Assembly (NCBI RefSeq): GCF_029625295.1
Contig: NZ_CP121112.1
Coordinates: forward strand, 868,001 to 932,000
Length of the DNA: 64,000 nt
Origin: Flavobacterium gyeonganense
GTDB taxonomy: Bacteria; Bacteroidota; Bacteroidia; Flavobacteriales; Flavobacteriaceae
Reading direction: 5' to 3'
The first letter of the stretch is position 1. Each line of letters begins with the position of its first letter. Under the pieces are notes generated by a model, which worked only from the letters and a program-made list of their open reading frames with translations, searched no databases and was not told the DNA's origin. Positions 11,186 to 21,165 of this stretch are shown here, piece after piece. Both the position numbers and the translations under genes were made by a program.

Positions 11186-13048
11186 ATGAATTACTTATCT
11201 GTAGAAAATATATCAAAATCATTTGGTGAAAGAACACTTTTTGACAACATCTCATTCGGAATTAACAAAGATCAAAAAATTGCTTTTATAGCTAAAAATG
11301 GTTCCGGAAAAACAACCATCATGAGCATCATTAACGGTTTGGATGAGCCAGATACCGGACAAGTAGTTTTAAGAAAAGGAATCCGAATGGCGTTTCTTTC
11401 TCAGGATAATAATCTTCAGGAAGAACTGACTATCGAAGAAAGCATTTTTGCTTCTGATAATGAAACGCTTAAAATAATCGAAGCTTACGAAAAAGCGCTT
11501 GAAAACCCGGAAGACGAAGAAGCTTATCAAAAAGCTTTTGACGGAATGGACCAGCATAACGCATGGGATTTTGAAACGCAATACAAGCAGATTTTATTTA
11601 AATTAAAACTGGAAGATTTCAAACTTAAAGTAAAAAATCTTTCCGGAGGACAAAAAAAACGTCTTTCACTTGCTATAATTCTAATCAACAGACCAGATTT
11701 ATTGATTTTGGATGAACCAACCAACCACTTAGACCTCGAAATGATTGAGTGGCTTGAAAGTTATTTTGCCAAAGAAAACATCACGCTGTTTATGGTAACA
11801 CATGACCGTTTCTTTTTAGAACGCGTCTGCAATGAGATTTTGGAATTAGACAATGGAAAATTATACCAATATAAAGGAAATTACTCGTACTATTTAGAGA
11901 AAAAAGAAGAACGAATTACATCTGAAAATGCCAGTGTTGACAAAGCTAAAAACTTATTTGTAAAAGAATTAGAATGGATGCGCCGCCAGCCAAAAGCCAG
12001 GACAACCAAATCTAAATCGCGCCAGGATGATTTCTACATTATCAAAGAAAAAGCCCAAAGCCGAAGAAAGGAGAACAAAGTCGAACTGGAAATTAATATG
12101 GAAAGAATGGGAAGCAAAATTATTGAGCTTCATAAACTTTCTAAAAAATTTAAAGACAAGGTTATCCTGGATAATTTTAGTTTTGATTTCCAGCGTGGCG
12201 AAAGAATCGGGATTATTGGTAAAAACGGAACAGGAAAATCAACATTTTTAAACCTGCTGACAGGAACAATTCCACCCGACAGTGGTCGTGTTGTAAAGGG
12301 TGACACTATAAAAGTCGGCTATTATACGCAATCCGGAATCAATCCAAAACCAGGTCAGCGTGTTATTGATATTATTAAAGAATATGGCGAATACATTCCG
12401 CTTGCTAAAGGCAGGATGATTTCGGCTTCACAATTATTGGAACGTTTTCTGTTTGATGCAAAAAAACAATATGATTATGTCGAAAAATTAAGCGGTGGCG
12501 AATTAAAACGTCTCTATTTATGTACTGTTTTGATTCAGAATCCAAACTTTTTAATTCTGGATGAGCCAACAAATGATTTGGACATTGTAACTCTGAATGT
12601 TTTAGAAAGTTTTCTTTTAGATTATCCGGGATGTTTGCTTGTAGTTTCTCACGACCGCTATTTTATGGACAAAATTGTCGATCATTTATTTGTTTTCAGA
12701 GGACAAGGAGAAATAGAAAACTTCCCAGGGAACTACTCTGATTTTCGTGCTTACGAAGACAGTGCAGATATTGCCCAGAAAGAAGAAAACAAAGTCGAAA
12801 AGAAAGACTGGAAACAAAATAATCCAACTGGAAATTTAAGCTTTAATGAACAAAAAGAGTATCAAAAAATTGAACGGGAAATAAAAGATTTAGAAATCGA
12901 GAAAACCAAAATCGAACAATTATTCTCTGACGGAAAAATTGCTGATGCTGATATTGAGAAAAAGGCAAACGAATTGCAAAATATCATTAATAAGATAGAA
13001 CAGAAAGAGGAACGCTGGTTTGAGCTTTCTGCTAAAATAGAAGGATAA
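11186..13048 (+). CDS. ABC-F family ATPase (Uup-like)
   Basis: A soluble protein of 620 aa with two ABC ATPase domains and no membrane segments. Domain 1 has a Walker A (KNGSGKTT, near 38-46), signature LSGGQKKR near 151 and Walker B LLILDEPTNHLD. A charged linker (about 225-300, MRRQPKARTTKSKSR) is the ABC-F P-site tRNA-interaction motif region. Domain 2 has GKNGTGKST near 345, LSGGELKR near 434 and LILDEPTNDLD. The C-terminal 65 residues form a charged coiled coil, as in Uup. ABC-F proteins act on the ribosome or nucleic acid rather than transporting solutes. The first glycine of the first Walker A is replaced by alanine. Confidence 0.9.
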   Translation: MNYLSVENISKSFGERTLFDNISFGINKDQKIAFIAKNGSGKTTIMSIINGLDEPDTGQVVLRKGIRMAFLSQDNNLQEELTIEESIFASDNETLKIIEAYEKALENPEDEEAYQKAFDGMDQHNAWDFETQYKQILFKLKLEDFKLKVKNLSGGQKKRLSLAIILINRPDLLILDEPTNHLDLEMIEWLESYFAKENITLFMVTHDRFFLERVCNEILELDNGKLYQYKGNYSYYLEKKEERITSENASVDKAKNLFVKELEWMRRQPKARTTKSKSRQDDFYIIKEKAQSRRKENKVELEINMERMGSKIIELHKLSKKFKDKVILDNFSFDFQRGERIGIIGKNGTGKSTFLNLLTGTIPPDSGRVVKGDTIKVGYYTQSGINPKPGQRVIDIIKEYGEYIPLAKGRMISASQLLERFLFDAKKQYDYVEKLSGGELKRLYLCTVLIQNPNFLILDEPTNDLDIVTLNVLESFLLDYPGCLLVVSHDRYFMDKIVDHLFVFRGQGEIENFPGNYSDFRAYEDSADIAQKEENKVEKKDWKQNNPTGNLSFNEQKEYQKIEREIKDLEIEKTKIEQLFSDGKIADADIEKKANELQNIINKIEQKEERWFELSAKIEG

Positions 13049-13100
13049 TTCAGGCAACCATCAAAATAGAGCATTGTAATATCAACTAAACAAATATAAA

Positions 13101-13571
13101 ATGAAAAAACTTTTATCTACCCTATTGGTTTTCACACTTTTTTCATGCCTAAGTCCTGAAAATGAATCAAATACACCACCTAAAGACTTTACGGCAGAAA
13201 ATGACAAAGAAATTACCGATTATATTGCCAAAAATAATTTAACAGCTCAAAAAACCAGTTCAGGCTTGTATTATGTTATCAATGAACCTGGCGAAGGAAC
13301 GCAGCCAACAGCTTCTTCCAACGTTACAGTAATTTACAAAGGATATTACACTAACGGAACTGTCTTCGATCCGGGAAAACCTGAAGGGGTTTCGTTTGGT
13401 TTAAAACAAGTAATCCAGGGTTGGACAGAAGGGATTCCTTATTTTAAAACAGGTGGCAGCGGTATTCTTTTGATCCCATCACATCTTGGATATGGACCTT
13501 ATGATTACAGAGGTATTCCGGGAGGATCTGTGCTTATTTTTGATGTTAAATTAATTTCCGTAAATAACTAA
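13101..13571 (+). CDS. FKBP-type peptidyl-prolyl isomerase lipoprotein
   Basis: 156 aa with a lipoprotein signal peptide (lipobox LFSC near residue 16). A single FKBP domain covers about 50-155: SGLYYVINEPGEGTQPTASS, VTVIYKGYYTNGTVFD, QVIQGWTEGI, GYGPYDYRGIPGGSVLIFDVKL. These match the FKBP active-site strands and the conserved Asp/Trp/Ile/Phe pocket. It probably assists protein folding in the periplasm, anchored to a membrane. It starts 52 nt after the ABC-F gene and may be read with it. Confidence 0.9.
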   Translation: MKKLLSTLLVFTLFSCLSPENESNTPPKDFTAENDKEITDYIAKNNLTAQKTSSGLYYVINEPGEGTQPTASSNVTVIYKGYYTNGTVFDPGKPEGVSFGLKQVIQGWTEGIPYFKTGGSGILLIPSHLGYGPYDYRGIPGGSVLIFDVKLISVNN

Positions 13572-13626
13572 ATTATAAATCAATATTGGCTCTATTTATG
13601 AATAGAGCCAATATTGAAAAATAAAA

Positions 13627-14407
13627 ATGCTGTTCCAAATAAAATCATATCTCAAGTTTCTTTGGCATTCTAAAAAATGAGCATGGAGTCCATTCTCCAT
13701 TCGTTTTTAGTTTAGTTACGAAATGTTTTTATGACAAAAAACCGAAACCGGAATATTCGATTCTTAATAACTATCGGAAATCACTTTTAGAAAACAAAAA
13801 CTTTATTGATGTAACCGATTTTGGAGCAGGTTCTAAAGTCTTTAAATCAAACCGAAGACAAATTTCTAAAATTGCACAAACCGCAGGAATTTCGCCAAGG
13901 CGAGCAGAATTGTTGTTTCGTGTTACGAATTACTTCCAGCCTGCAACTATTTTAGAAATAGGAACATCTTTAGGTTTGGCAACTTCTGCTCTAGCTTTAG
14001 GTAATCCGAAAGCAAAAGTGGTTACAATTGAAGGATGTCCAAATACGGCAAATGTTGCCCAAAATCAATTGGCTGAATTTGATTGCAATAATGTTGAAGG
14101 TGTAATTTCTGAGTTTGAATCTTTTTTAATTTCTGAGAATATTCAAGCCACAAATTACAACCTTATATATTTTGACGGAAATCATTCTAAAAAAGCAACT
14201 TTAGCTTATTTTGAACTTTTACTGCCAACTACAGACAATGATTCTGTTTGGATTTTAGACGACATTCATTGGTCTGAAGATATGGAAAAAGCCTGGAAAA
14301 TCATAAAAAAACATCCAAAAGTAAAAGTGACAATAGATACTTTTCAATGGGGATTTGTATTTTTCAGACACGAGCAGGAAAAAGAACATTTTATAATTCG
14401 GTCATAA
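13627..14407 (+). pseudogene. Class I SAM-dependent methyltransferase, split by an apparent +1 frameshift
   Basis: An ATG at 13627 reads MLFQIKSYLKFLWHSK and then hits a stop. In the next frame the protein continues NEHGVHSPFVFSLVTKCF without a break to a stop at 14407. The frames join if the six-A run at 13672-13677 is five A, giving 259 aa. The SAM-binding motif is ILEIGTSLGLATSALAL, followed by VVTIEGCP, and YFDGNHSKKATLAYF and WILDDIHWSEDMEKAW resemble O-methyltransferase family 3 enzymes. The indel is in a homopolymer, so the gene may be intact in the organism. The substrate is unknown. Confidence 0.8.
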
Positions 14408-14408
14408 A

Positions 14409-14438
14409 AAAATGACAACCATTTCTGATTGTCATTTT
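14409..14438. terminator. Bidirectional terminator
   Basis: Arms AAAATGACAA and TTGTCATTTT (10 bp) with a 10-nt loop, placed between the convergent methyltransferase and DUF6565 genes and flanked by A and T runs. Confidence 0.8.
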
Positions 14439-14463
14439 CAAAACTAAAATAAACCTAACTAAC

Positions 14464-15120
14464 CTATTTTTTTGCTGCTGCGTTTTCTTCAGATTTTGCA
14501 CCCATTCTGTTTAGAGTATACATTGGTGCAAATTTTATTTTTAAGCCGGCAATTTTTCGATTATCTTCGGCTGTTAAACCTTCTTTTTCAACTGTATTTT
14601 TACGGCTGTCAAGCGCTTCATACATTAACTTGATTTCATCCCAGTCTTCACGTGAGTAGCTGTCTTTATTATTTTGTACAGTATTCACAAATTGATCGTA
14701 AACACTAAGAATGTTTTTAGCATTTACCCATGCAAAACTCATATCATCTCCTATTTTTCCTTCTCCAAATAATGAATTACGCAATTTTTGTTTCGGAGTT
14801 ACCTCTGGTGCAAGCTTAGCGACCATTTGATTTTTAAACTCTTCGTATTTAATTTTGCTTTCATTGATTTTTTCAGTTTCAGCAGTATTATCCTTAAGAT
14901 CAGCAAGAGCTGCTTGTGCATTTTCTGCTCTTCTTTCATATTCAGCTTCAACATCTTTCCAGTCAGCTTTCAAATCATCTTCTGCTACATTTTTTACTGA
15001 ATCAACATATGCTACATAAGAATCAATTTTCTTTTTTGCCTGTTCTTGTTTTTCGTCTTTGCATGATGTAAAAGCTAATGCAATTAATACAATACCTGAT
15101 AAAAGTTGTATGTTTTTCAT
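14464..15120 (-). CDS. DUF6565-like lipoprotein
   Basis: 218 aa with a lipoprotein signal peptide and lipobox FTSC near residue 20. The rest is charged and helical. Two related segments are visible, each with a tryptophan-containing stretch followed by a YE motif (SVKNVAEDDLKADWKDVEAEYERR and DSYSREDWDEIKLMYEALDSRK, in abbreviated form SxxDWxxxxxxYE). This repeated pattern matches what I recall of DUF6565 lipoproteins in flavobacteria. The function is unknown; it is probably periplasmic and membrane-anchored. On the minus strand, TAAATTTG (15156-15149) is a perfect -7 box upstream. Confidence 0.75.
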   Translation of the reverse strand: MKNIQLLSGIVLIALAFTSCKDEKQEQAKKKIDSYVAYVDSVKNVAEDDLKADWKDVEAEYERRAENAQAALADLKDNTAETEKINESKIKYEEFKNQMVAKLAPEVTPKQKLRNSLFGEGKIGDDMSFAWVNAKNILSVYDQFVNTVQNNKDSYSREDWDEIKLMYEALDSRKNTVEKEGLTAEDNRKIAGLKIKFAPMYTLNRMGAKSEENAAAKK

Positions 15121-15148
15121 AATCTTGATTATTTAATTATTAGATATC

Positions 15149-15173
15149 CAAATTTACGCTACATCAAATCCAA
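15149..15173 (-). promoter_or_regulatory. Possible promoter of the DUF6565 lipoprotein
   Basis: On the minus strand TAAATTTG at 15156-15149 matches TAnnTTTG. The nearest TTG (15173-15171) gives a short 14-nt spacer. The rest of the 278-bp gap to the ABC ATPase is AT-rich with no other feature seen. Confidence 0.4.
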
Positions 15174-15398
15174 ATAAATTACATTATTATCATGTTTTTA
15201 AAATTAAATATCTTTTAAAAATATAAAATATCATAAATAATGATAATTATATAAAATTTATTCAAAAATCTGTAACAACATTAAACATAATAATTAGCTT
15301 ATTAATAAAGATGTTTTGTAACGAAATGTGATTCTAAACTACTTATACTTTTTATTAAAAAGTGTTTTGTACTTTTAAATCCAAAATTGTAAAACGAA

Positions 15399-16085
15399 AT
15401 GGCAAATCCATTAATTAAAATAACTGACATTAAAAGAAATTTTGTACTTGGGAACGAAATCGTTTATGTCTTAAAAGGTGTTAATTTAGAAATCAATAAA
15501 GGAGAATATGTAGCTCTAATGGGACCTTCCGGTTCCGGAAAATCTACTTTAATGAACTTATTGGGGTGCTTAGATACGCCAACTTCAGGACGCTATGTTT
15601 TGAATGGAAAAGACGTTAGCCAGATGCGTGATGATGAATTGGCCGGAATTAGAAACAAAGAAATCGGATTCGTTTTTCAGACCTTTAACCTTCTCCCAAG
15701 AACTACTGCACTAGACAATGTTGCTTTGCCGATGATTTATGCCGGACATCCTAAATCAGAACGAGTTGTTCGCGCGACTGAAGTTTTGAAACAAGTAAAT
15801 CTTGCAGACAGAATGGACCATCAGCCCAATCAGCTTTCAGGAGGACAGCGCCAGCGTGTTGCTATTGCCCGGGCATTAGTCAACAAACCCTCTATCATTC
15901 TGGCAGATGAGCCAACAGGAAACTTAGACAGTAAAACTTCTGTAGAAATCATGAAACTTTTTGGTGATATCCATGCTCAGGGAAACACTGTAATTCTGGT
16001 TACTCACGAAGAAGATATTGCGGCTTATGCACACCGTGTTATTCGTTTACGGGATGGCCTGATCGAAAGCGATACATCAAAATAA
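15399..16085 (+). CDS. ABC transporter ATP-binding protein, MacB/LolD type
   Basis: 228 aa, one ABC ATPase domain. Walker [10 protein letters not shown] near residue 42, Q-loop [11 protein letters not shown], signature LSGGQRQR near 146, Walker [13 protein letters not shown] and the H-loop VTHE. The [19 protein letters not shown] segment and [12 protein letters not shown] are typical of ATPases that pair with FtsX/MacB-fold permeases (lipoprotein release, peptide or macrolide export). No permease is adjacent. A MacB-type permease begins at 63205 in this window, and similar split ATPase genes are common in Bacteroidota. The partner cannot be settled from the sequence. Confidence 0.9.
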   Translation: MANPLIKITDIKRNFVLGNEIVYVLKGVNLEINKGEYVALMGPSGSGKSTLMNLLGCLDTPTSGRYVLNGKDVSQMRDDELAGIRNKEIGFVFQTFNLLPRTTALDNVALPMIYAGHPKSERVVRATEVLKQVNLADRMDHQPNQLSGGQRQRVAIARALVNKPSIILADEPTGNLDSKTSVEIMKLFGDIHAQGNTVILVTHEEDIAAYAHRVIRLRDGLIESDTSK

Positions 16086-16151
16086 TTATAGATTTCTGAT
16101 TTAGACTATCTTCAGCAAAATTTAGTATCACAGAATCTTAGCTTCTAAAAA

Positions 16152-16721
16152 ATGAAAATATATACCAAAACAGGCGATAAAGGTACAACTGCCCTCTTTG
16201 GAGGAACCCGTGTCCCAAAAGACCATATTAGAATTGAAAGTTATGGAACACTTGATGAACTCAACTCCTATATAGGATTAATTCGTGACCAGGAAATTGA
16301 TTCTGATCATAAGTCAATTTTAATAGAAATTCAGGATAGGCTTTTTACTATCGGTGCCATTTTGGCAACCCCTCAGGAAAAAGAAGTTTTGAAAAACGGC
16401 AAACTCAGATTAGAAAACCTTGGCATAATTGATTCTGATATTGAATTACTGGAAAATGAAATAGATAAAATGGAGGAAAGCCTCAAACCAATGACTCATT
16501 TTATTTTACCAGGCGGTCACCCTACCGTGTCACATTGTCATATTGCGCGTTGTATTTGCCGCCGTGCAGAACGCTTAGCAGTACATTTAAGCCATAATGA
16601 ACATGTGCCGGAAATTACAATTAGCTACTTAAACCGACTTTCTGACTACCTTTTTGTCTTGGCACGGAAGTTGTCGTCTGACCTTAAAGCGGAGGAAGTG
16701 AAATGGATTCCGAGGAAATAA
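16152..16721 (+). CDS. Cob(I)yrinic acid a,c-diamide adenosyltransferase, PduO type
   Basis: 189 aa. It transfers the adenosyl group of ATP to cob(I)alamin to make coenzyme B12. The N-terminus MKIYTKTGDKGTTALFGG is the PduO-type ATP-binding motif. SYGTLDELNSYIGL and CRRAERLAVHL follow at the expected places, and the C-terminus has SYLNRLSDYLFVLAR. It lies 66 nt behind the ABC ATPase gene on the same strand. MeaB (36.9 kb), which services adenosylcobalamin-dependent methylmalonyl-CoA mutase, is also in this window, consistent with B12 use by the organism. Confidence 0.92.
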   Translation: MKIYTKTGDKGTTALFGGTRVPKDHIRIESYGTLDELNSYIGLIRDQEIDSDHKSILIEIQDRLFTIGAILATPQEKEVLKNGKLRLENLGIIDSDIELLENEIDKMEESLKPMTHFILPGGHPTVSHCHIARCICRRAERLAVHLSHNEHVPEITISYLNRLSDYLFVLARKLSSDLKAEEVKWIPRK

Positions 16722-16730
16722 ATTTTCTTT

Positions 16731-16811
16731 AAATTCCAATTTTTGAAATCCCAAATTCCAACTATTAGAGCTCTTTTTTTTTTGGGTTTTGGAATTTAAT
16801 TTTTGGAATTT
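16731..16811. repeat. Intergenic inverted repeat of AATTCCAA type
   Basis: AAATTCCAA units at 16731 and near 16753 face TTGGAATTT units ending at 16798 and 16811, so the stretch can fold into a long AT-rich hairpin with a run of about twelve T. Related units recur at 49.8, 56.7, 58.1 and 60.4 kb. Confidence 0.6.
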
Positions 16812-16855
16812 GCCAGAGACGTTCTTAAATTTTATTAAAATAAATCATTTTTTAC

Positions 16856-16885
16856 TTGTCTTTTTCAGTAAAAAATTTATTTTTG
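16856..16885 (+). promoter_or_regulatory. Consensus flavobacterial promoter of the DUF2795 gene
   Basis: TTG at 16856-16858 and TATTTTTG at 16878-16885 with a 19-nt spacer match the TTG/TAnnTTTG consensus exactly. Transcription would start a few bases before the ATG at 16907, ruling out the longer reading that opens at 16856. Confidence 0.8.
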
Positions 16886-16906
16886 CACAAACTAAATCGA
16901 CAACAG

Positions 16907-17128
16907 ATGTATTGGACATTAGAATTAGCATCCTATTTAAGTGATGCGCCGTGGCCTGCTAACAAAGACGAACTTATTGACTACGCTATTAGAGCAGGAG
17001 CTCCTTTGGAAGTAGTGGAAAACCTACAGTCGATTGAAGACGAGGGAGAGATATATGAATCAATGGAAGAAATTTGGCCTGATTATCCAACAGACGAAGA
17101 TTATCTTTGGAATGAGGATGAATATTAA
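16907..17128 (+). CDS. DUF2795 domain protein
   Basis: 73 aa, acidic and soluble, starting MYWTLELASYLSDAPWPA. The NKDELIDYAIRAGAPLEVVENLQ core resembles DUF2795 proteins, and the tail is rich in D, E, W and Y (EEIWPDYPTDEDYLWNEDEY). The start at 16907 is set by the promoter just upstream. The small size, acidity and conservation in Bacteroidota are typical, but no function is known. It has its own promoter and terminator, so it is probably monocistronic. Confidence 0.88.
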   Translation: MYWTLELASYLSDAPWPANKDELIDYAIRAGAPLEVVENLQSIEDEGEIYESMEEIWPDYPTDEDYLWNEDEY

Positions 17129-17144
17129 AAAATAAACCAAATGA

Positions 17145-17172
17145 AAAAGTCTCATCACAGAGGCTTTTTTTT
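17145..17172 (+). terminator. Intrinsic terminator after the DUF2795 gene
   Basis: Arms AAAAGTCTC (17145-17153) and GAGGCTTTT (17160-17168), one G-T pair, 6-nt loop, followed by T residues. Confidence 0.8.
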
Positions 17173-17219
17173 TGGTTCAAATACACATTATTTTACATAA
17201 AATAGAAATACAATAAATC

Positions 17220-20200
17220 ATGAGTTTTATAAACAGTATTATTAAAGTCTTTGTAGGTGATAAATCACAGAAAGATGTTAAAGCTTTACAACCTTACTTA
17301 AATAAAATTAAAGCATTCGAAGCCCCTTTAATGAGTCTGTCAAACGACGAATTAAGAGGCAGGACCGTTTACTTTAAAGATAAAATAAAAGAAGCGAGAT
17401 CTGAAAAAGATACTAAAATTGCTTCACTTAAAGCGGAAGTAGAAAAGATTGAAGACATCGATAAAAGAGAAGACCTATATGATGCAATAGATGCTCTTGA
17501 AAAAGAAGCTTATGAAATTTCAGAAAAAACGTTATTGGAATTACTTCCTGAAGCATTTTCTGTTGTAAAAGAAACGGCTCGTCGTTTCAAAGAGAATTCA
17601 CACATTGAAGTTACTGCAACTGCAAAAGACCGCGAATTCTCTGCTGCAAAACCATACATCACTATTGAAGGCGATAAAGCAATCTGGGCTAACAAATGGA
17701 ATGCTGCCGGAAAAGACATCACCTGGGATATGATTCACTATGATGTGCAGCTGATAGGCGGTATGGTCTTACATGAAGGTAAAGTTGCCGAAATGCAGAC
17801 GGGAGAAGGTAAAACTTTGGTAGCTACTCTTCCACTTTACTTAAACGCTTTGACAGGAAACGGAGTACACTTAGTAACAGTGAACGACTACTTAGCAAAA
17901 CGTGACAGCACATGGAAAGCGCCTTTATTCGAATTCCACGGTTTATCTGTTGATTGTATCGATAACCACCAGCCAAGTACTGAAGCCAGAAAAAAAGCGT
18001 ATGATGCTGATATCACTTACGGAACCAACAACGAGTTTGGTTTCGATTACTTAAGAGATAACATGGCGCACTCACCAAGCGATTTAGTGCAGAGAAAACA
18101 CAATTTTGCTATTGTCGACGAGGTTGACTCTGTATTAATTGATGACGCCAGAACCCCACTTATCATTTCTGGACCAGTTCCTCAGGGAGATCGCCACGAA
18201 TTCAATGAATTGAAACCAAAAATCGAAAACTTAGTTGCACAACAGCGTCAGCTTGCAAATGGGTTCTTGGCAGAAGCTAAAAAATTAATCAAAGAGGGTA
18301 ACACTAAAGAAGGTGGTTTCTTATTATTAAGAGCTTACAGAAGTTTACCTAAAAATAAAGCATTAATTAAATTTTTAAGTGAAGAAGGAATTAAACAATT
18401 ACTTCAAAAAACTGAAAATCAATATATGCAGGATAACAATCGTGAAATGCATAAAGTGGATGAAGCTTTGTATTTTGTGATTGAAGAGAAAAACAATCAG
18501 GTAGAATTAACTGACAATGGTATCAAATATTTATCAGGAGATACTGATGCCGATTTCTTCGTTTTACCGGATATTGGAACTGAAATTGCTGCTATCGAAA
18601 AACAAAAACTGGATAAAGATGCTGAAGCAGAAGCAAGAGAAAGATTGTTTCAGGATTTTGGTGTAAAAAGCGAGCGTATCCACACTCTGACACAGCTTTT
18701 AAAGGCCTATGCTTTATTTGAAAAAGATGTAGAATACGTTATCATGGACAACAAAATTATGATTGTCGATGAGCAGACAGGTCGTATTATGGATGGACGT
18801 CGTTACTCAGACGGTCTTCACCAGGCGATCGAAGCTAAAGAAAACGTAAAAATAGAAGCTGCCACTCAAACTTTTGCAACTGTAACATTACAGAATTATT
18901 TCAGAATGTACAGCAAATTGGCCGGTATGACAGGTACTGCTGTTACTGAAGCGGGTGAGTTATGGCAAATCTATAAATTAGATGTTGTTGAAATTCCAAC
19001 CAACCGTCCAATTGCAAGACATGACAAGGAAGACTACATCTATAAAACAACACGTGAAAAATTCAATGCTGTAATCGAAGACGTTACCGAATTATCAAAA
19101 GCAGGAAGACCAGTATTAATTGGAACAACTTCTGTAGAGATTTCAGAATTATTAAGCCGTATGCTTAAAATGAGAGGAATTACGCATAACGTATTGAATG
19201 CTAAAATGCACAAGCAGGAAGCACAAATCGTTGAAGAAGCCGGTAAAGCCGGAGTTGTAACTATCGCAACAAATATGGCAGGTCGTGGTACCGATATTAA
19301 ATTATCTGCGGAAGTAAAAGCAGCAGGAGGTTTAGCAATCGTGGGTACAGAGCGTCATGATTCCCGTCGTGTAGACAGGCAGTTACGTGGTCGTTCCGGT
19401 CGTCAGGGAGACCCGGGAAGTTCTCAATTCTACGTTTCTCTAGAAGATAACTTAATGCGTTTATTTGGTTCTGAAAGAGTAGCAAAAGTAATGGACAGAA
19501 TGGGTCTGAAAGAAGGAGAAGTAATTCAGCATTCTATGATGACTAAGTCTATTGAACGTGCTCAGAAAAAAGTAGAAGAAAATAACTTTGGTGTTCGTAA
19601 ACGTTTATTAGAATATGATGACGTAATGAATTCCCAGCGTGAAGTTGTTTATAAACGTCGTCGTCACGCATTGTTTGGAGAGCGTTTGAAACTGGATATT
19701 GCAAACATGCTTTATGATACCTGCGAATCAATTGTAGACCAAAACAAAGTAAATAACGATTTCAAAAATTTTGAATTTGATTTAATTCGTTTCTTCGGAA
19801 TTACGTCTCCGATTGCTGAAACTGATTTCTCTAAATTATCTGAAATCGAAATCACTGGAAAAGTGTACAAAGAAGCTTTGGCTTTCTATACAGAAAAACC
19901 GAAAGAAGTGCCAGAGAAGCTTTCCCTATTATCAAAGGCGTTTTTGAAGAGCCAAACAATCATTTTGAAAGAATTGTAGTTCCATTTACAGACGGAATCA
20001 AAACTTTAAACGTTGTTACAGATCTGAAAAAAGCTTATGAAAGCGAAGGCGCTCAGTTGATTGCTGATTTCGAGAAAAACATCACACTTTCTATTGTTGA
20101 TGAAGCCTGGAAAAAACACTTACGCAAAATGGACGAATTGAAACAGTCTGTTCAGTTAGCAGTTCACGAACAAAAAGATCCATTGCTTATTTATAAATTA

Positions 20201-20560
20201 GAAGCTTTCAATTTGTTTAGAGGAATGCTGGATAACGTAAACAAAGAGGTAATTTCATTCTTATTCAAAGGTGATCTGCCAGCTCAAAATGTTCCTGAAA
20301 TTCACGAAGCCAGAGAAGTTCGTCAAAAAGAAAACTTACAGTTAAGCAAAGACGAAATTCCAAATAGCGAAAGCATGAACCGTGAAGCAGGAGAAACTCA
20401 ACAGCGTCAGGTTACGGAAACTATAGTTAGGGATATGCCAAAAATCAACCGAAATGACACTGTAACAGTTCAGGAAGTTGCTACAGGTAAAACGGAAACG
20501 ATGAAATTTAAAAAAGCAGAAACCTTAATTGCCAACGGTACATGGGTTCTTGTGAAATAA
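17220..20560 (+). CDS. secA: Preprotein translocase ATPase SecA, interrupted by an apparent -1 frameshift
   Basis: SecA drives export through SecYEG using ATP. Frame 1 reads from 17220 to a stop at 19979. The native C-terminus continues in another frame ([13 protein letters not shown], then [16 protein letters not shown]) to a stop at 20560. Adding one A to the five-A run at 19894-19898 rejoins them, giving [12 protein letters not shown] and 1113 aa, the normal flavobacterial length. Walker A is MQTGEGKT near 195 and the DEAD-type motif [10 protein letters not shown] near 299. A large insert around 340-430 is usual in Bacteroidota. The C-terminus ends GTWVLVK without the zinc-binding tail. 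SecA is essential, so the indel is probably an artefact. Confidence 0.93.
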
Positions 20561-20585
20561 CAATTTCTAAAGTAATACATTTTAG

Positions 20586-20619
20586 ATCCCCAATTACAAA
20601 AGTAATTGGGGATTTTTTT
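20586..20619 (+). terminator. Intrinsic terminator after secA
   Basis: Arms ATCCCCAATTAC (20586-20597) and GTAATTGGGGAT (20602-20613), 12 bp perfect, loop AAAA, then seven T. Confidence 0.92.
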
Positions 20620-20636
20620 ATGCAAAAAAATAATAT

Positions 20637-20670
20637 TTGTTCTTTCTAAAACGAATAAAATGTATTTTTG
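20637..20670 (+). promoter_or_regulatory. Promoter of the CNGRC protein / TonB receptor locus
   Basis: TTG at 20637-20639 and TATTTTTG at 20663-20670, 23-nt spacer. The position shows that the TTG at 20637 is a promoter element, not the start codon of the following gene. Confidence 0.65.
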
Positions 20671-20693
20671 CAAATGAAACAAAGAAACAACTT

Positions 20694-21071
20694 TTGAAAA
20701 AGTTATTGATCATATTTCTTTCCTGCATGCTATTAGTTCCTTCTTTTGGCAGTTTCTTTGTTTACACTTCATTCAAATTAAATCAGGAAGAAATTGCAAA
20801 AACGATTTGTGTTCAGCGAAAAATGGTGTTTAATAGCTGTAACGGTCGCTGCGAACTTCAAAAAAGTCTGAAGAAATATGCCGACAATGAAAAAAAGATG
20901 CAAAACAACCTCAAAGAAAAAGTTGAAGTTGTTTACATTCAAAATACACCAACAGCTAATTTCAAATTAATCACACCTATCGAATCAGCAGCAGAACTTT
21001 TTGCTTATTTTGATTCAAAACCAGTTTCGGTTTCCAATAGCACTTTTCATCCTCCATCCTGTTTTATATAA
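20694..21071 (+). CDS. Small membrane or secreted protein with CNGRC motif
   Basis: About 125 aa. The N-terminus KKLLIIFLSCMLLVPSFGSFF is a membrane segment or signal peptide. After it come ICVQRKMVFNSCNGRCELQKSLKK, a cysteine-rich motif (C-x(9)-11-CNGRC), a lysine-rich helix and the C-terminal FHPPSCF. Proteins with this CNG(K/R)C and FHPP pattern are, to my recollection, found beside TonB receptors in Bacteroidota and may bind a metal. The start is uncertain: TTG at 20694 is in frame after the promoter. An ATG at 20674 would fit only if an A were missing near 20690. The gene is 94 nt ahead of the receptor gene. Confidence 0.7.
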   Translation: MKKLLIIFLSCMLLVPSFGSFFVYTSFKLNQEEIAKTICVQRKMVFNSCNGRCELQKSLKKYADNEKKMQNNLKEKVEVVYIQNTPTANFKLITPIESAAELFAYFDSKPVSVSNSTFHPPSCFI

Positions 21072-21165
21072 ATTTTAGTACGCTTTTCAATTCAAAACTG
21101 AAAAGATTTTTCTTGTCGTCATGTCAGGAAAACACATGCTGCTTTTAAAATTTATATAATCTAAA

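Noticed and set aside
19894..19979. Programmed frameshift in secA
   Set aside because: No slippery heptamer with a downstream structure is evident. The break is at a five-A run and the same type of indel hits three other genes.
20637..20693. TTG at 20637 as a start codon
   Set aside because: It is the upstream element of a consensus promoter (TTG, 23 nt, TATTTTTG).
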